In this document: piece by piece, positions 1-11,029 of the stretch
How positions within the stretch are numbered: the stretch's first letter is position 1
Layout of the letters: each line of letters starts with the position of its first letter
Translations under genes and position numbers: made by a program
NCBI GenBank assembly: GCA_037176845.1
Contig: JAYKXP010000016.1
Coordinates: forward strand, 186,001 to 250,000
Source: Paramarasmius palmivorus
Taxonomy: Eukaryota > Basidiomycota > Agaricomycetes > Agaricales > Marasmiaceae
Reading direction: 5' to 3'
Length of the DNA stretch: 64,000 nt
Notes under the pieces: generated by a model
What the model was told of the DNA's origin: nothing
Database searches by the model: none
Seen by the model: the letters and a program-made list of their open reading frames with translations, nothing else

Positions 1-873
1 AAATCCGAACCATTATTTCCAGTTCACTTTGCAATGTGTCTCCCTCTTATTGCATTTCGTGGTCGCAAGAAGCTTGCAGCTCCACGGGAGTGCACTTTTG
101 GCGACGTCGCTGGGCTTTTACGCCTGCGGACAACTTCAAAGGCAGAGGACGAGACGGTTGCTATTGCTGGGTTGTTGCCTCAGGTTGATGTGGGCGCGTT
201 ACTCGCCATTAGCGGGCCAGATGTCGTAGAGCAGCGTATGAAGGCATTTCTCATTCAGCTACGAGAGATTCCTCGGTTTCTACCGATTCTTAATGACCCC
301 AAAATTGAACTTCCTGGATTCCGGTGGGCACCTCGAACCCTCGCGTCGGTGTTTAACTCAGACAGTGGTCGGTTGTATGGTACAGCAACTTGCACAGAAA
401 GCGGTCTTTCTGGGGTGTACAACGTTTTCCGCTTCCACACTGCCGTGAAAATCCCTTCCGAGATAACTCGACAAAACGGAAAGAAACCTGAATTCTTGAT
501 TTGGATTACGGAGCGCGCCTCAGATTCCGTTTATGAGGCCAGAATCCTCCTCGACCATTTGCAGAGATCGGCTCACTACCAAAGTGAATTAACTGTCAGC
601 CGACCGTCGACGATAGATGCCCTCTTGTTCATCCACGATGATGGACCACTACAGAACGATTCCGTTCAATGTGCTGCTGTCCTCTGTCGCAGTGGGGTTG
701 TCGGAGGGGATGGCACAAAGGATGAACCTTTCTACTGTGATCATGTTTCTACCGGTAGATTCAACCGGATTGCTACCACATTCGAGGAGTTCCAGAAAAC
801 CTACGTGAATAATTTTGGTTTTGGGCATGCTGCATGCGGAGAGTTTGGCAAAGCGCACGTCTACTTGACATAG
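1..873 (+). CDS. 3' part of a HET-like protein (5' end outside window)
   Basis: The frame is open from the first base of the window and ends with TAG at 871-873, so the true start lies upstream; the first in-window Met (base 34) is probably internal. About 290 residues are visible. The stretch TTSKAEDETVAIAGLL followed by EQRMKAFLIQLREIP and a PGFRWAPRTL segment resembles the region after the HET domain in basidiomycete heterokaryon-incompatibility-like proteins. That is family recall, not a database match. The HET domain itself is not in view. If right, the protein would belong to fungal non-self recognition or a related lineage-expanded family. No signal peptide or membrane segment is seen, and no intron is needed in this part. 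Confidence 0.55.
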   Translation, partial: KSEPLFPVHFAMCLPLIAFRGRKKLAAPRECTFGDVAGLLRLRTTSKAEDETVAIAGLLPQVDVGALLAISGPDVVEQRMKAFLIQLREIPRFLPILNDPKIELPGFRWAPRTLASVFNSDSGRLYGTATCTESGLSGVYNVFRFHTAVKIPSEITRQNGKKPEFLIWITERASDSVYEARILLDHLQRSAHYQSELTVSRPSTIDALLFIHDDGPLQNDSVQCAAVLCRSGVVGGDGTKDEPFYCDHVSTGRFNRIATTFEEFQKTYVNNFGFGHAACGEFGKAHVYLT

Positions 874-1553
874 ATTGTGGAAAAGATGGACTGTGATCTG
901 GAGTGATATATATCGAAACTACGACGCCTGAAGTACTATGTAGGTTCGCGCTAGTCGCTGAAATGCGAGAATATCCAAGTTGTTGCCGCAAACTCAGATA
1001 CGACGTACGTACTTTGCGAATGCACCATCGCATCCGGTACGGTATACAGGAGTGGCTCATTTTTGGGGTTGCTATGACAAGGACGCCGAGTGCCGAGAAG
1101 CGTCGATGAGACATGAAATAACTCTTCTGGATGCCCTGAAGGTTGAGGAAAAGAGTCAAGGAACTCCGAAAGAACGTGGGGAAGCACGAGTCCGAAATGC
1201 CGATTGCCGAGATGGTATCCTTCTCCGGTTACCCTGGCCACCGCCCGCCAAAGGTAAGCTAAGCGCCGAAGGTTGGACAGGAGATTTACAGCTTGCAGTT
1301 TTGCCATTGAGCATTCTTGGAACCGTATACGTATTTCGAAGCGAATTGAAGCTTGATTATCACAGAAAAAACATATGGACACGTCTATAAAAACTGGAAC
1401 GATATGGAATTTCATGAATTGAATTGTATGTCCAAGTTGATGATCAAAACGGCAAGATTCTGGGCACAAGGCACACCAGGACTGGCTTGACCTTGTACCT
1501 CCTGGTACTCACCTCCTCTTCTCCCTTTCTTTTTCACCCCAGTCGCTCTTTCT
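874..1553. other. Intergenic region with no recognised gene
   Basis: This stretch separates the HET-like gene from the aspartic protease gene on the same strand. Short open frames exist on both strands (for example 951-1469 minus and 980-1390 plus), but none has a recognisable domain or sensible splice sites. It probably holds the terminator of the first gene and the promoter of the protease. A pyrimidine-rich tract at about 1506-1550 directly precedes the protease start, as is common upstream of fungal start codons. Confidence 0.5.
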
Positions 1554-4219
1554 ATGATGATTCTCTCGGTCCTGACTCTGCCTCTCTTTCTTTCAGTCGT
1601 TTCCGCTGTCAAGTTTTCCGTAAAGCAAATTAAGCCGTCATTCGAACGGAGGGACGACATTGCATCTTCCAAATTCCGGGTCCTTGCAGCAGGAGATGGT
1701 TCAAGCAACCTCGATATCAGGTCCGTTCAATTTCTTACTTCAAAAGCCGTTCGTTAAACCCTTATCTTTCCAGCACTGTCCACGACTTACTTTACATGGC
1801 AAATGTGCGTCTTATCACCGGCAACGTTCCAGCAATTCAACTAACGTTCTCACCAGATTTCGGTCGGCGGCAATGGTCTGTTCTATACAGAGAGACGGAC
1901 GGGTTCCAAGCTAATACATCCTCAGATTATGTTGTACAGTTGGACACTGGGTCGTCAGGTGAGCCTTTACTCGTCAATCTAAGAATAGCGTCGCTGACGT
2001 TTCACAGACCTTTGGATAAAAGGAAACACTCATCCTATACCCAACTCATCGCAAACCGTGAGTTGTTGCATCCACAATCTACCGTCAGCCAGCTAACAGT
2101 CACTCTGTCCAGTCTCATAATGTTAATCTAACTGTAATTCCCTTCCTTCTGTCACCACGGATCGACCATTCTGACACCTGCTACAGTATGGCATTGGCTG
2201 GGCTTATGGAACAATCTCGACAGCTACCGTCGAATTCGCAGAGTGCGTGCCGTATAACATTGCTGCGGACCTGGGGCTGCTCTAATTATGGATTATTCCA
2301 GCATTCGCGTCAACGACCAAGCCTATGTAGATGTATCTGATGCCAAAAATCCTGCCCTGAGCTATGGCGCACATGGACTCTTGGGTCTTGGATTCACTTC
2401 CTTGTCTTCTATCGACGCTCAATTAAACGAAACTGGATCTTCTGCTGGAAGGAGCTTTCTTTACAACATGTTTGAGGACAATCCATCGGAACCTAATTTT
2501 ATTGCGTTTGCGATGCAACGGAGTACTCATGATGACGGCGAAGTAGAAGGCAGTTTCTCTATTGGTGCGTGGCTATGCTGTTTCATCCAAGTTCGGGCGC
2601 TGAGATTGGTATCACAGGCGAGTATGAACCTCAATACCAAGCTGTTGTAAACACACCTAAAATTCCAACGTTCCCGGAGAAGAACCCAAGCAGGTGGAAT
2701 GTCATCCTAGAGGCATTTCACGTAGGGAACAAGGCTATCCAACCAACGACTTCTGTCCCCGATGTTCCAAGTAACAGAGCAGTGATTCTCTTGGACAGTG
2801 GGACCTCCTGGACGTGAGTAATTCTCGATAGCAAGCGAGCATAACTCATAAGAGACCACCTAGTTATGCCCCAGTCGAAGTCTGTAATGCTATTTACGGA
2901 GGGATAGACGGCGCCAAATACGACGAGCTTCTTGGCCAGTGGGTGGTGCCTTGCGATGCTGAGGTTGACATGGCCCTACAAATCAAGTGTGTATTCTTCT
3001 TAAGCAGATAGTGAAGCCACTCACTTTCCCTATAGCGGTCAAATTTTCCCTATTCATCCTCTAGATGTATCGCCAAAAAGCACGGCTGACCCGTCCATGT
3101 GTGTTGGAACGTTCATTCCGCAAGCAATGGCAATTGCTGCTGGCAAATTGTGGGTCGATTTCTCGAGGTTTAAAAGTCCTTTAAGCTGACTATAAATATG
3201 ACAGCGACTGGCTTGTCGGAGACAATGTCTTACGCTCCATGTACTCTGTCTATGACTTTGGGGATTACGACTCCAACGGGAAGATGGGGGACCCTTATGT
3301 CCAACTCCTCTCTCTGGTTGATCCTAACAAAGCTTCAAGCGAGTTTGCCAAAGAGCGCGGAAGCACTGCAAGAAATAACATTTCTTATCAAGTGTCAAAC
3401 GTCCCTGCCAACGCCGCCGCTTCTACATCTGTTACGCTCTCGACTGAAGTCGCCCAAAGCCTCGCGCAAATCGGAAAATACTTCCCTATAATCCTTGGCC
3501 TTGTTGCCTTGAATGCGCTCGTATTGTTGGCGTTGGTCATTCTGGGCATTGTCATGCTTTGCAAGAGACGAAGAAAGAAGGCTCAAAGGTCTACTATGCG
3601 TACTCCCATGGGTCGTATGAGTCCTATGCCTATGAACAGATCCAGCTCTGCCTACGAAGCAGGACATTCCTACGAGCCTGTCTCAATGGCACTCTCGGAG
3701 GACACAGTGTTCGTACCACCTTCTCCTGGTTTCAAGAAATTCGATGGAAGCAGGCCAAAGAGTTTTGCCCCGACGGTACGATCAACAAAGATGAGCATGA
3801 GCATGGTCCAGGATCCCAATTCAGAAGACGCTATATTTGGACCTCCATCGCCCGGGCTTCGGGAGTTTGAGGAAGGCTCTAGTAGTCGTCCAGCAAGCGC
3901 GATGATTCCTTTGGCTTCCTCTGGGTCGTATCAGAGGATGGGAGTCCCCGAGGACGAACCCTTTGTGCCACCTCAAGTGCCCTTCCGCAACCCTTCACTA
4001 TCCCGGGGAGATAGGCCGATGAGCGTCGGTATATTACCCTCTCAGCAAGTTCCTCACTATCCACCAGAGCAGGGTGTACCTTTCCCAGCGCAGAGTCAGC
4101 CACACCTTATGGAGCAGGATATAGCATTTATGCCTCCTCAACCTGCTTTCCATGGGGAAGGAAATACACTGAGACCTGGTGGCTCAGCTGGTGGTGATCG
4201 ACCCCGAAGTGTTGCTTGA
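1554..4219 (+). CDS. Membrane-anchored pepsin-like aspartic protease (A1 family)
   Basis: Twelve exons (1554-1720, 1774-1804, 1857-1875, 1926-1958, 2008-2057, 2113-2133, 2187-2242, 2302-2564, 2618-2813, 2864-2986, 3036-3149, 3205-4219) join to exactly 695 codons plus stop. The product starts with a signal peptide (MMILSVLTLPLFLSVVSA) and has both catalytic motifs: DTGSS, reached only after removing introns, and DSGTS in the second lobe. The tripartite A1 order is complete. After the catalytic domain come a Ser/Ala/Thr-rich stalk, one hydrophobic segment (about 3475-3560), a CKRRRKK stop-transfer and a tail of about 220 residues. The enzyme is therefore predicted to sit at the cell surface or in an endomembrane with the catalytic domain outside. 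The tail carries four repeats of an acidic-F-x-PP motif. Substrate is unknown. Confidence 0.93.
3698..4150 (+). repeat. Four-copy acidic-F-x-PP motif in the protease tail
   Basis: In the predicted cytosolic tail of the aspartic protease a short motif recurs: EDTVFVPPSPGF (from 3698), EDAIFGPPSPGL (from 3823), EDEPFVPPQVPF (from 3950) and EQDIAFMPPQPAF (from 4112). The shared core is two acidic or polar residues, then F, one residue, PP and a closing hydrophobic residue. The spacers differ in sequence, so this looks like a repeated peptide motif and not a DNA microsatellite. Confidence 0.7.
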
Positions 4220-4367
4220 TATAGGGTATGATCTACTTACAAGCGTAATATGCTAGGGAATGGACCTTGTTATCGTGTTTTGTCTTGGTATCTCGTGGAC
4301 AATTTTACTCTTCTAATACATGATTCCTTCCATATCGCAAAGATTAGTATGAATAAGTATTGTAAGA

Positions 4368-6222
4368 TTAGTGTCTCCTCCTGCTACTCTTCTTGTCGAC
4401 CGAAATTGTGGGGATGATGTTGTCGGAAGGTGCCAACGCTGAAATATCCGTCGCATCCCGCTCCAGCTCCTTCCAACGAACCACATCATCTTTCCGAGGC
4501 TGTTCTTTACCTGTACTCTCCGCTAAAACCTGCTCGATCCCTTCTTTGACTGCGTCTGCTAGCTTCAACGAATAGAAGAGGCGACTATCTGTCGCCTTTT
4601 TTGACTGCCCCGAGCCTTCTGGTGCATACTTGTTCAAGAACAAATCCTTCATCCCAAGGTAATGCGTTAATCTCAACGCCTGCCTGATATGGGCACGATT
4701 CTTTGTTCGAACAGCTGTGCGAACCATGAGGGAGACCGTTTCGGGATCGGGCGAGATATTTCGACCCTCAGACCGTCTATCGAATCTCGGTCTATCCGAG
4801 ACGACACCGTCCATGAAATCGTGACAATGGTATCCGGTCATCAAGTCGAATGTTTTGGTTGCACCTCGCCAATCTGCACAAGACCAACAGGCTTTGAGGA
4901 CGAGGAGATACGTGGAATGGGATGGCCGAATTTTCGTGTCGCGAGGTCGAGTAACGGACTCTCTAAGCATCCACTCGAGCAATTCGATGCATTTTATGGA
5001 GTAGTTGGGAGAACTGAGAGCTGAATATGCACCGATGACCGTTTCTACGTGGCCATTGTCAATGATAGATGGTCCTCCGACAGGTGCTGGTCGCTCCAAA
5101 ACCTGCTGGAAGAAATCGATGGCGCTCTGATGCTTTTCGCTGAATTTACACAGGGAAAGCACGGCGCCAAACGCTTGGGGAGTAAGAGGGACGGTGTCTT
5201 TCGATTTTGGGAGCGTTGTTGTTGATAAACCAAAGTAATCGCGTACTATTTGGAAGCCTGATTCCTGGTCTCCTGGGCGGCCCCGTGAGAGGGCCAATAC
5301 GGCAGCTGAAATGAGATGCGAATCCAGAGGAAATTGTGTTTTCCTCTGGGCTTTGATCATGAGCGACCATAGCAGTTTTGCACTAGCTGAGTTGGGAGCA
5401 TAGCCTGTAACAGGGTCCGGTTTTGCGGCTAAGGCCTGGAACATGGCAGTGAATAATAGATGATCTGGAGCTAGAGGGCCCTCATTGTCCATGTTATAAA
5501 ACACGTCAAATATCTCCTGATGCATGCCCACATCACCCAATATCTGAATGTAGGAAGCTATGGGCGCTGTGTTAAGCTCTGGACTTGAGGCATCGTGCTT
5601 CTTCACAGAGTCAACGTGACGCAGGAAAGCCTCGTACAACGAAGTCGCGTTCTTCAGTTGTTTGGGATAGTCTGGCCAATTTTCGATACGTGCCAGCCCA
5701 CTGAGCATTGTCTTGAATGTTCTAGATGTCGGACTGAAGCCGCGTCGCTTCATCTGCCAAAGACTCAATTCAGTACTAACTCATTGCGACACAGTAACGA
5801 ACACGCACATCTGCGTAGAGGTCATACGCCACCTGGAATTTCTTTGCCTTCATGCATTCCCAAATCAATGTATTCCACGTTGGTACGTTCTGGGCATCCA
5901 AAGGGGAATTTTTGAGTAAAGAGATGGCATCATTAATTCTGCCTCCGTCACATAGCGTCTTTAGACGCGCTGAAAGCACATGGGGTTCCAACGGCTTCTT
6001 GGTTGACGATGGTTGTGCGGACGCAGGATTGTAATGCTTTGATCTGAACCGTTTCCCAGGCTCTGCACTGGCCGCATTGGTTCTGGAAGTCGTCGACGCG
6101 GCCGACGCGAAACGGGCTCCAGAGATATTAAGTGGAATTCGTGTATGACATGCAGGAAGGTGGTGGCAGTTGAGGAAAACGTCTAGGTTTCTGCGAGCGT
6201 GATGGGAGGCATTGCGAAGCAT
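4368..6222 (-). CDS. PPR-like mitochondrial protein
   Basis: Two exons (6222-5809 and 5753-4368) split by a 55-base GT-AG intron give a 599-residue protein. The ATG at 6222 is preferred over one at 6261 because it gives an Arg/His-rich start without acidic residues (MLRNASHHARRN), as expected for a mitochondrial presequence. Around the splice junction the product reads AYDLYADMKRRGFSPTSRTF, a typical pentatricopeptide repeat helix pair, and further PPR-like helices follow. Such proteins bind organellar RNA and act in processing, stability or translation in the mitochondrial matrix. I cannot tell which RNA it binds or name a yeast orthologue. The gene is divergent from the secreted-protein gene at 6511, with 288 bases between start codons. 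Confidence 0.75.
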
Positions 6223-6510
6223 GGTCGTGACGCACGGACCATGTACTCTGGAAATTTTCACCGCAAGTCACACGGTCTCTCAACGTCATGTCATGATCTG
6301 CCATGATTTGCCAGGATCTCAATACGGTTTACTGTCGGGAAAACAAGCAAAATCTTCGGATTACAAGTCTCCAGAAGCTGAGGTCACTGACACGTTGTCG
6401 TTACTACCGGCGAAAGCATATGGCCTATATATTCCTTATGATGCTAGTTCTTGTTCTCGAGCTGACCCGTCTTGATCACCATCTCCTCCGTTGCAGCAGC
6501 ACGAACTGAA

Positions 6511-7185
6511 ATGTTCCTTCTCTCGTCTCTGTGCTTCCTCTTCTTCTGGATCGCTCTCGTTCAATCTTTCCCGACATGGGGAGGTCAGATCACAATGGGT
6601 TCGCTTGTTCCTGGAGCAGCCTACATTGAAGCCAAGTCAGCACATCGTAGCGGAACCACTCCAAGACACCTTGATACTAGTATACCAGGTACGAGCCTTA
6701 TCCACAGGAGGATCGTCCATGTCGATCTCATCCTATCATTCAAGGAACATTCGGCAACCTCTCTATAGTCCCGGACAACAGACTTCCGCCCCCGCTGTTC
6801 TACATCAACCAGAATCATCTGTGGCAGTTCGCCAATGCCAGCGCAATCTTTCACGTCAACATCGTAAATACGACTGAAGTCGTTCACCCAACGGGACAAG
6901 TGCCACTTCAGTTGACGTTGGACACTAAGCGGAAAGGCATTACGAATGGCTCTTTCAGGTGGAGAGGGGATATGCTTCATTATGACATTGGGGGTGCTAC
7001 CAACGGCGGAGTTTATTACCACTGCCCAACTGCCGATGGTGGTAGACTTATCATGTTCCTAAAGGGGTGAGTGGACAAGGCCTCGAACTCGTTCTAGAAT
7101 GCTAACTCACTATAACAGCGTCCCAACTCCCCAAGGGTGCTACTTCTTCACACTCCATGGCACCCAAAGCCAACAAGAATACTAA
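6511..7185 (+). CDS. Small secreted protein of unknown function
   Basis: Three exons (6511-6688, 6745-7066, 7119-7185) encode 188 residues. The N-terminus is a clear signal peptide (MFLLSSLCFLFFWIALVQS). The mature part has Asn-glycosylation sites (NLS, NAS, NTT, NGS), the segments LFYINQNHLWQF and TNGGVYYHC, and ends near PQGCYFFTLHG, with two late Cys residues that could pair. I recall similar secreted proteins of this size in Agaricomycetes without an assigned function, so this may be a lineage-specific extracellular protein. No catalytic motif is seen. Its stop lies only 50 bases from the stop of the convergent Ost1 gene. Confidence 0.75.
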
Positions 7186-7235
7186 TATCAAGCCGCAATC
7201 TGTATTTTAGTAGTTATAAGCATGTACAATGACAT

Positions 7236-8966
7236 CTACACTTTCTTTTTGTGCAATGTAAGGTCAATACGACGTGCGACCACCCCGAATCCAAAGAGAC
7301 CTAGTAACACGGATGCGACAGCCAGAGGCTTCCGCAAGTGAGCAGTGAAAGGTACTTTGTATGTTACCTATGGGACTCTATTAGCCACAATTCATTCTTG
7401 ATCACGAGTTACTTACATATATCGACTTTGCATGCTTGTTGGTCAAATTCTTGTACTTGAAGACAATGGCAGGACGGCCAATGGTATCGAGGTAGGTGAT
7501 ATGAGTTGTCACATCGGTGGAGACGGCTGGGAAGGGTGCAATATATTCAACGTCGCTGAAATGGAAGGTTAGAAAACGTTTGGTAACAAATCGTACAACT
7601 CACGTAGCTCCTTCGGGGAGGATAATTTTAACTTCAGCGTCCTCTACAACAGCCCCGGGAATTTCCGTCATTACGGGCACCTCGAGTGTGTACTTTCCAG
7701 TGCTTTGGTCATAGGCTGCGGAGTCCTCAAGAGGTGAATCCCAACCCAAGGTATATGTGTAATTCCATCCGCCCAAGAGTGGGTAACGAGGTCTCAGCTC
7801 TAATACACTGTACTGAGTCTGACCCTTTGGCCCCAGCTTCATGGTTGAAGGAGCGGTGCGAAGGCGAGAGGTAGAGACATTGCCAATCAAGTCGTAGTAA
7901 TACGTGTTTCGAATGCCAGCAGGAAGGTGGAGTGTCAACGAAGGAAGTATATGAGGAGCGGTCTTCTTGTAGAATGCCTGAGTCTGGTGCTCAAGACGCG
8001 AGAAATGGCCTTTCAGCCTACATCAACGATTAGGTCGAGGTTCAACGGCTGAAGAAGAGGATAGCACATACTCAGGGCCCGCGTTATGGAGGACAACTTC
8101 ATCTTGAATATTGAGGTTGGCACCCCAGTGGCTGACCTCCGCAGATCTCTTGAGTTCACGAACTTCCAATACGGGAAAATCGTAATTGTAGTGAACGGTG
8201 ACAGTTTGCTGATACTTGGTTGCAAAGTCCGCTGTAATAGATTCGGGGATGTTGTTATACGGGCCATAAGTAACTGTAGCTCCTGACTTGGTCACTGGTT
8301 CCTCGAGGGTGAAGGCCTCGACTTTCTGTGGGGTGGTGTAGTCAATGATGCGAGGCGACGTGGACCTGGATACGAATTATGAGACAAGGGAAATATATAG
8401 TGAGAAATGGATGTACTTGAGTTTGGTCCTTTGCACAACACTCTTGTATGGGCTGATCACGAAGAGTTGTGTATCATACTTCAGAGCCTGGTCATCGCTT
8501 TGACTCGCGCGTTCTGGCCATGAGCGTGTAGCATGCGTCTGCACGCTTTCGACGACAATGTTCACGGTTGAATTAATAGCCAATGGTTTTGGTAGTGCAA
8601 CATTGAGAAGGTGAGCACCGCTGCGAGGTGTAAATGTTGAGCAATGGCTATTGCATTACTTATGACGATAACACACCTCTCCGATCCTCCTCCATACGAG
8701 ACTACCAAAGGTTTGGGTTGGCCTTTGACTTTGACTTCAAGCCAGCTAGTCTTCAGCAGTTCCTCATTGCTAAGAGCAATAGTATACTGGTCTGCTTCGG
8801 CCTGCAAGGATTTGGCGGCAAAGGTGGTTGTGACGTGTACCAGAGAACCTCCCAGGTCGACCGTCCTTACGATGGCCGAGTTTTCAAAGGACTGAAGGGC
8901 AGCTGAGAGGACTGGAGATAGCGAGGAGAGTAAAAGAAGGGAGAGTGAACGCCAACACCAGGTCAT
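7236..8966 (-). CDS. OST1: Ost1 / ribophorin I, oligosaccharyltransferase subunit
   Basis: The protein begins with a signal peptide (MTWCWRSLSLLLLSSLSPVLSA; ATG at 8966) and continues with family segments such as QSFENSAIVRTVDLG, YGPYNNIPES, ELKRSAEVSHWGANL, EEVVLHNAGPE-like text and RPRYPLLGGWNYTYTLG. A single C-terminal membrane segment near 7290-7340 precedes a short basic tail. Several introns are present; the final exon joins KNLTNKHAKSIY to VTYKVPFTAHLRKPL. Ost1 is a non-catalytic, essential subunit of the ER complex that transfers glycan from dolichyl-diphosphate to Asn in nascent proteins. An upstream in-frame Met at 9002 would hide the signal peptide, so 8966 is preferred. Confidence 0.93.
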
Positions 8967-9105
8967 GGTGGTTGAGGTGAGTGAGAAGGAATACGTGTCC
9001 AAAAGCGGATGTCAATCACAGCGACTCAGTTACTCCCGTACATACGGACTTTGCAGAGTCAAGCAAGAATGCATTAAAATGTATGTATATATTATGTCTC
9101 TAGTA

Positions 9106-10115
9106 TTACCAAGCCCACATAGCTCCTGGATTGCGCAGAGGCTTGTTTTCTCTGACATGCGACGCTGCAACAATTCTTTTCATCTTGTATGCACGCTCAG
9201 CAGCCTTCTTCTCTTCCAGAGTCTTCCCCTCTTTCAAGACCACGGTCATCCGGGCTCGACGTGTTGTCCGAATACCGTATCTTCCACGTCCTTTGATGTC
9301 AATTTGTTTAGTATATTGACCTTTGCCTACCCAAGCCTCCGCTGAAAATGGGGTCAGTACCATAGAAAGGATAGTAAACCAGTCATACGCACAGACAATC
9401 AACTTGTCCTTGTCCATATTCTTGTATCCAACCGCATGGTCTCTTGCCTGCGCCAACATGTTCATGATACGATTACTCGCTTTTTTAGAGCTGAACTGCA
9501 TTTGCAGAATGGCGTAGTCTATCGGCTTGCCAGATATCTGTCGTCCGAGCATGTTGAGCTTCTGGGGTGAAATCACGAATGGAGACGTAGAAGCTTTTTG
9601 CTGGTGAATTAGGAAACAAATGTCAGAGGTGTCGAGGAAACTCTACAACGGTAACGCACGGAATGTCCCTTCTTTTCCTGCTTCTTGGCCTTCAGTGGTT
9701 TAGTAGTAGCCTCCGACGGTACAACTGCCTTGTCTGTTGATATAGGCTTTGCAGCCTTGACTTTCTGTTGAGAAACCTCGAAGACACTGCGCTGTCCTTG
9801 GGCTTTCGCAGCGCGTTTGGCAGCTGCAGAGGTTTCCGCTGAGCCGTCTTCTCGTAGTTCGGATTGGAACTTCTCCGCGAACCAATGTAATGGATTCCAT
9901 CTACCGCTTGCACTGGAATTTAGAGTAGATATTAGCAATTTAAACTCAGAACGATAACTCGAAGCACGCACTGTCGAATTTGGCCGAGAGCTATCCGTCC
10001 AGGTCCGTGAACATGTTGCGCGTGCTTCACCACAGGCCTCGCTGTGGAGAGCTATGAGACTATGGTAATATTGAGAAATAAATGAAAACTGACCGTGAAG
10101 CAGTCCTCTCTGCAT
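9106..10115 (-). CDS. MRPL22: Mitochondrial large-subunit ribosomal protein uL22m
   Basis: Five exons (10115-10094, 10041-9972, 9912-9660, 9600-9393, 9341-9106) add up to 262 codons plus stop. The first exon is only 22 bases and codes the start of a presequence. The L22 fold is visible in KKASNRIMNMLAQARDHA, KLIVSEAWVGKGQY and KGRGRYGIRTTRRARMTVV, the last being the loop that lines the peptide exit tunnel in this family. The N-terminal part with VHGPGRIALGQIRHASGRW and the KKQEKKGHS linker is the mitochondrial extension. It is divergent from YOS1, with 111 bases between start codons, implying a shared promoter. Confidence 0.93.
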
Positions 10116-10226
10116 GACGAAGAGGCAGGGGACCTGATGGTGGTAGTCGGTTGGAAAAACGTGACGGTGACCTACGCATAACTTGTCCTCTTCCCTCACC
10201 CGTTCTTCAGGCTCGAGTGCCTCAAA

Positions 10227-10626
10227 ATGCTAGGCACAATACTCTATGTTGCATTGTTACTAGTAAACGCTATCGCAATCCTCAGTGAAGACCGATTCCT
10301 CGCACGAAGTAATCTTTCAACGTGTCGCATGGCTGCATACCAAGTTACTCATAACTTTCTCGACAGTCGGCTGGTCATCTGCACGTCCCCCGAATGCCAA
10401 TCCAGGTTTTCAGTCTTACGATCAATATGGTGCTGCACAGGGAGAGGTTGGGTTGAAGGCAAGGCTTATAGAGCTCATCAGTGCCGTGAGGACATTACTG
10501 CGAAGTACGTGGCTACTACGTTTCTGTTTCTCCGAGTTCAGCTCACATATCTCATTCTCAATGATAGTACCTCTGATCGGTTTCAACATAATCATCATTG
10601 TATACGAACTGGTATTGGGTGGATAA
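10227..10626 (+). CDS. YOS1: Yos1 / IER3IP1-like ER-Golgi transport protein
   Basis: Three exons (10227-10308, 10367-10504, 10568-10626) give 92 residues, the usual size of this family. The first hydrophobic segment (MLGTILYVALLLVNAIAIL) and the last (IPLIGFNIIIIVYELVLGG) flank a conserved middle with FLARIGW, GLKARLIELISAVRTLLR. Yeast Yos1 associates with Yip1-Yif1 and is needed for COPII vesicle traffic from ER to Golgi. Splicing restores the conserved RIGW and LLRIPLIGFN joins exactly, which confirms both introns. Confidence 0.95.
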
Positions 10627-11029
10627 ACCCACCAAATGGATTGTATTCTCGGGTGTCGTGAAACGTAACGAAAACAAGTATAGGATCCTTGTGTGTGCGA
10701 TGTGTAGGTGAGGAAGCGTAAGGAAAGAGTGATAAATATTTCAATTACACACAGCCCGCCAAGAAAGCACCAAAAAAAAGGTAAGAGAACAGAACTCGCA
10801 AGCAAGTAGCAGAACCAAGCCCCCTCACACACAAGGCTTGGTTTGTAAAGAATGTAATGTAATGTAATGAAACGACAGCCAAGGAGAAAAAAACACAGTA
10901 TAAATAATTCAGTCCAGGGTCCTGCCAGGTACTTGCTATTAGTACAGTTTTACAGGACCCGCAAGCCCACTCGTAACACAACGTAAGACAGCGATGTTTC
11001 ATGCCATAGTCGTACAGGGAGTGAACAAA
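10627..11029. other. Convergent intergenic region between YOS1 and OPY2
   Basis: Both flanking genes end here, so this holds their 3' untranslated regions and terminators. A short run of the pentamer AATGT occurs at 10851-10870. No further coding frame is convincing. Confidence 0.5.

Noticed and set aside
951..1469. 172-codon minus-strand open frame next to the HET-like gene
   Set aside because: No recognisable domain, unusual composition, and an overlapping plus-strand frame of similar quality; neither has supporting context.
10745..11002. 85-codon minus-strand frame downstream of YOS1
   Set aside because: Lies in the shared 3' region, has no motif and would overlap terminators of both genes.
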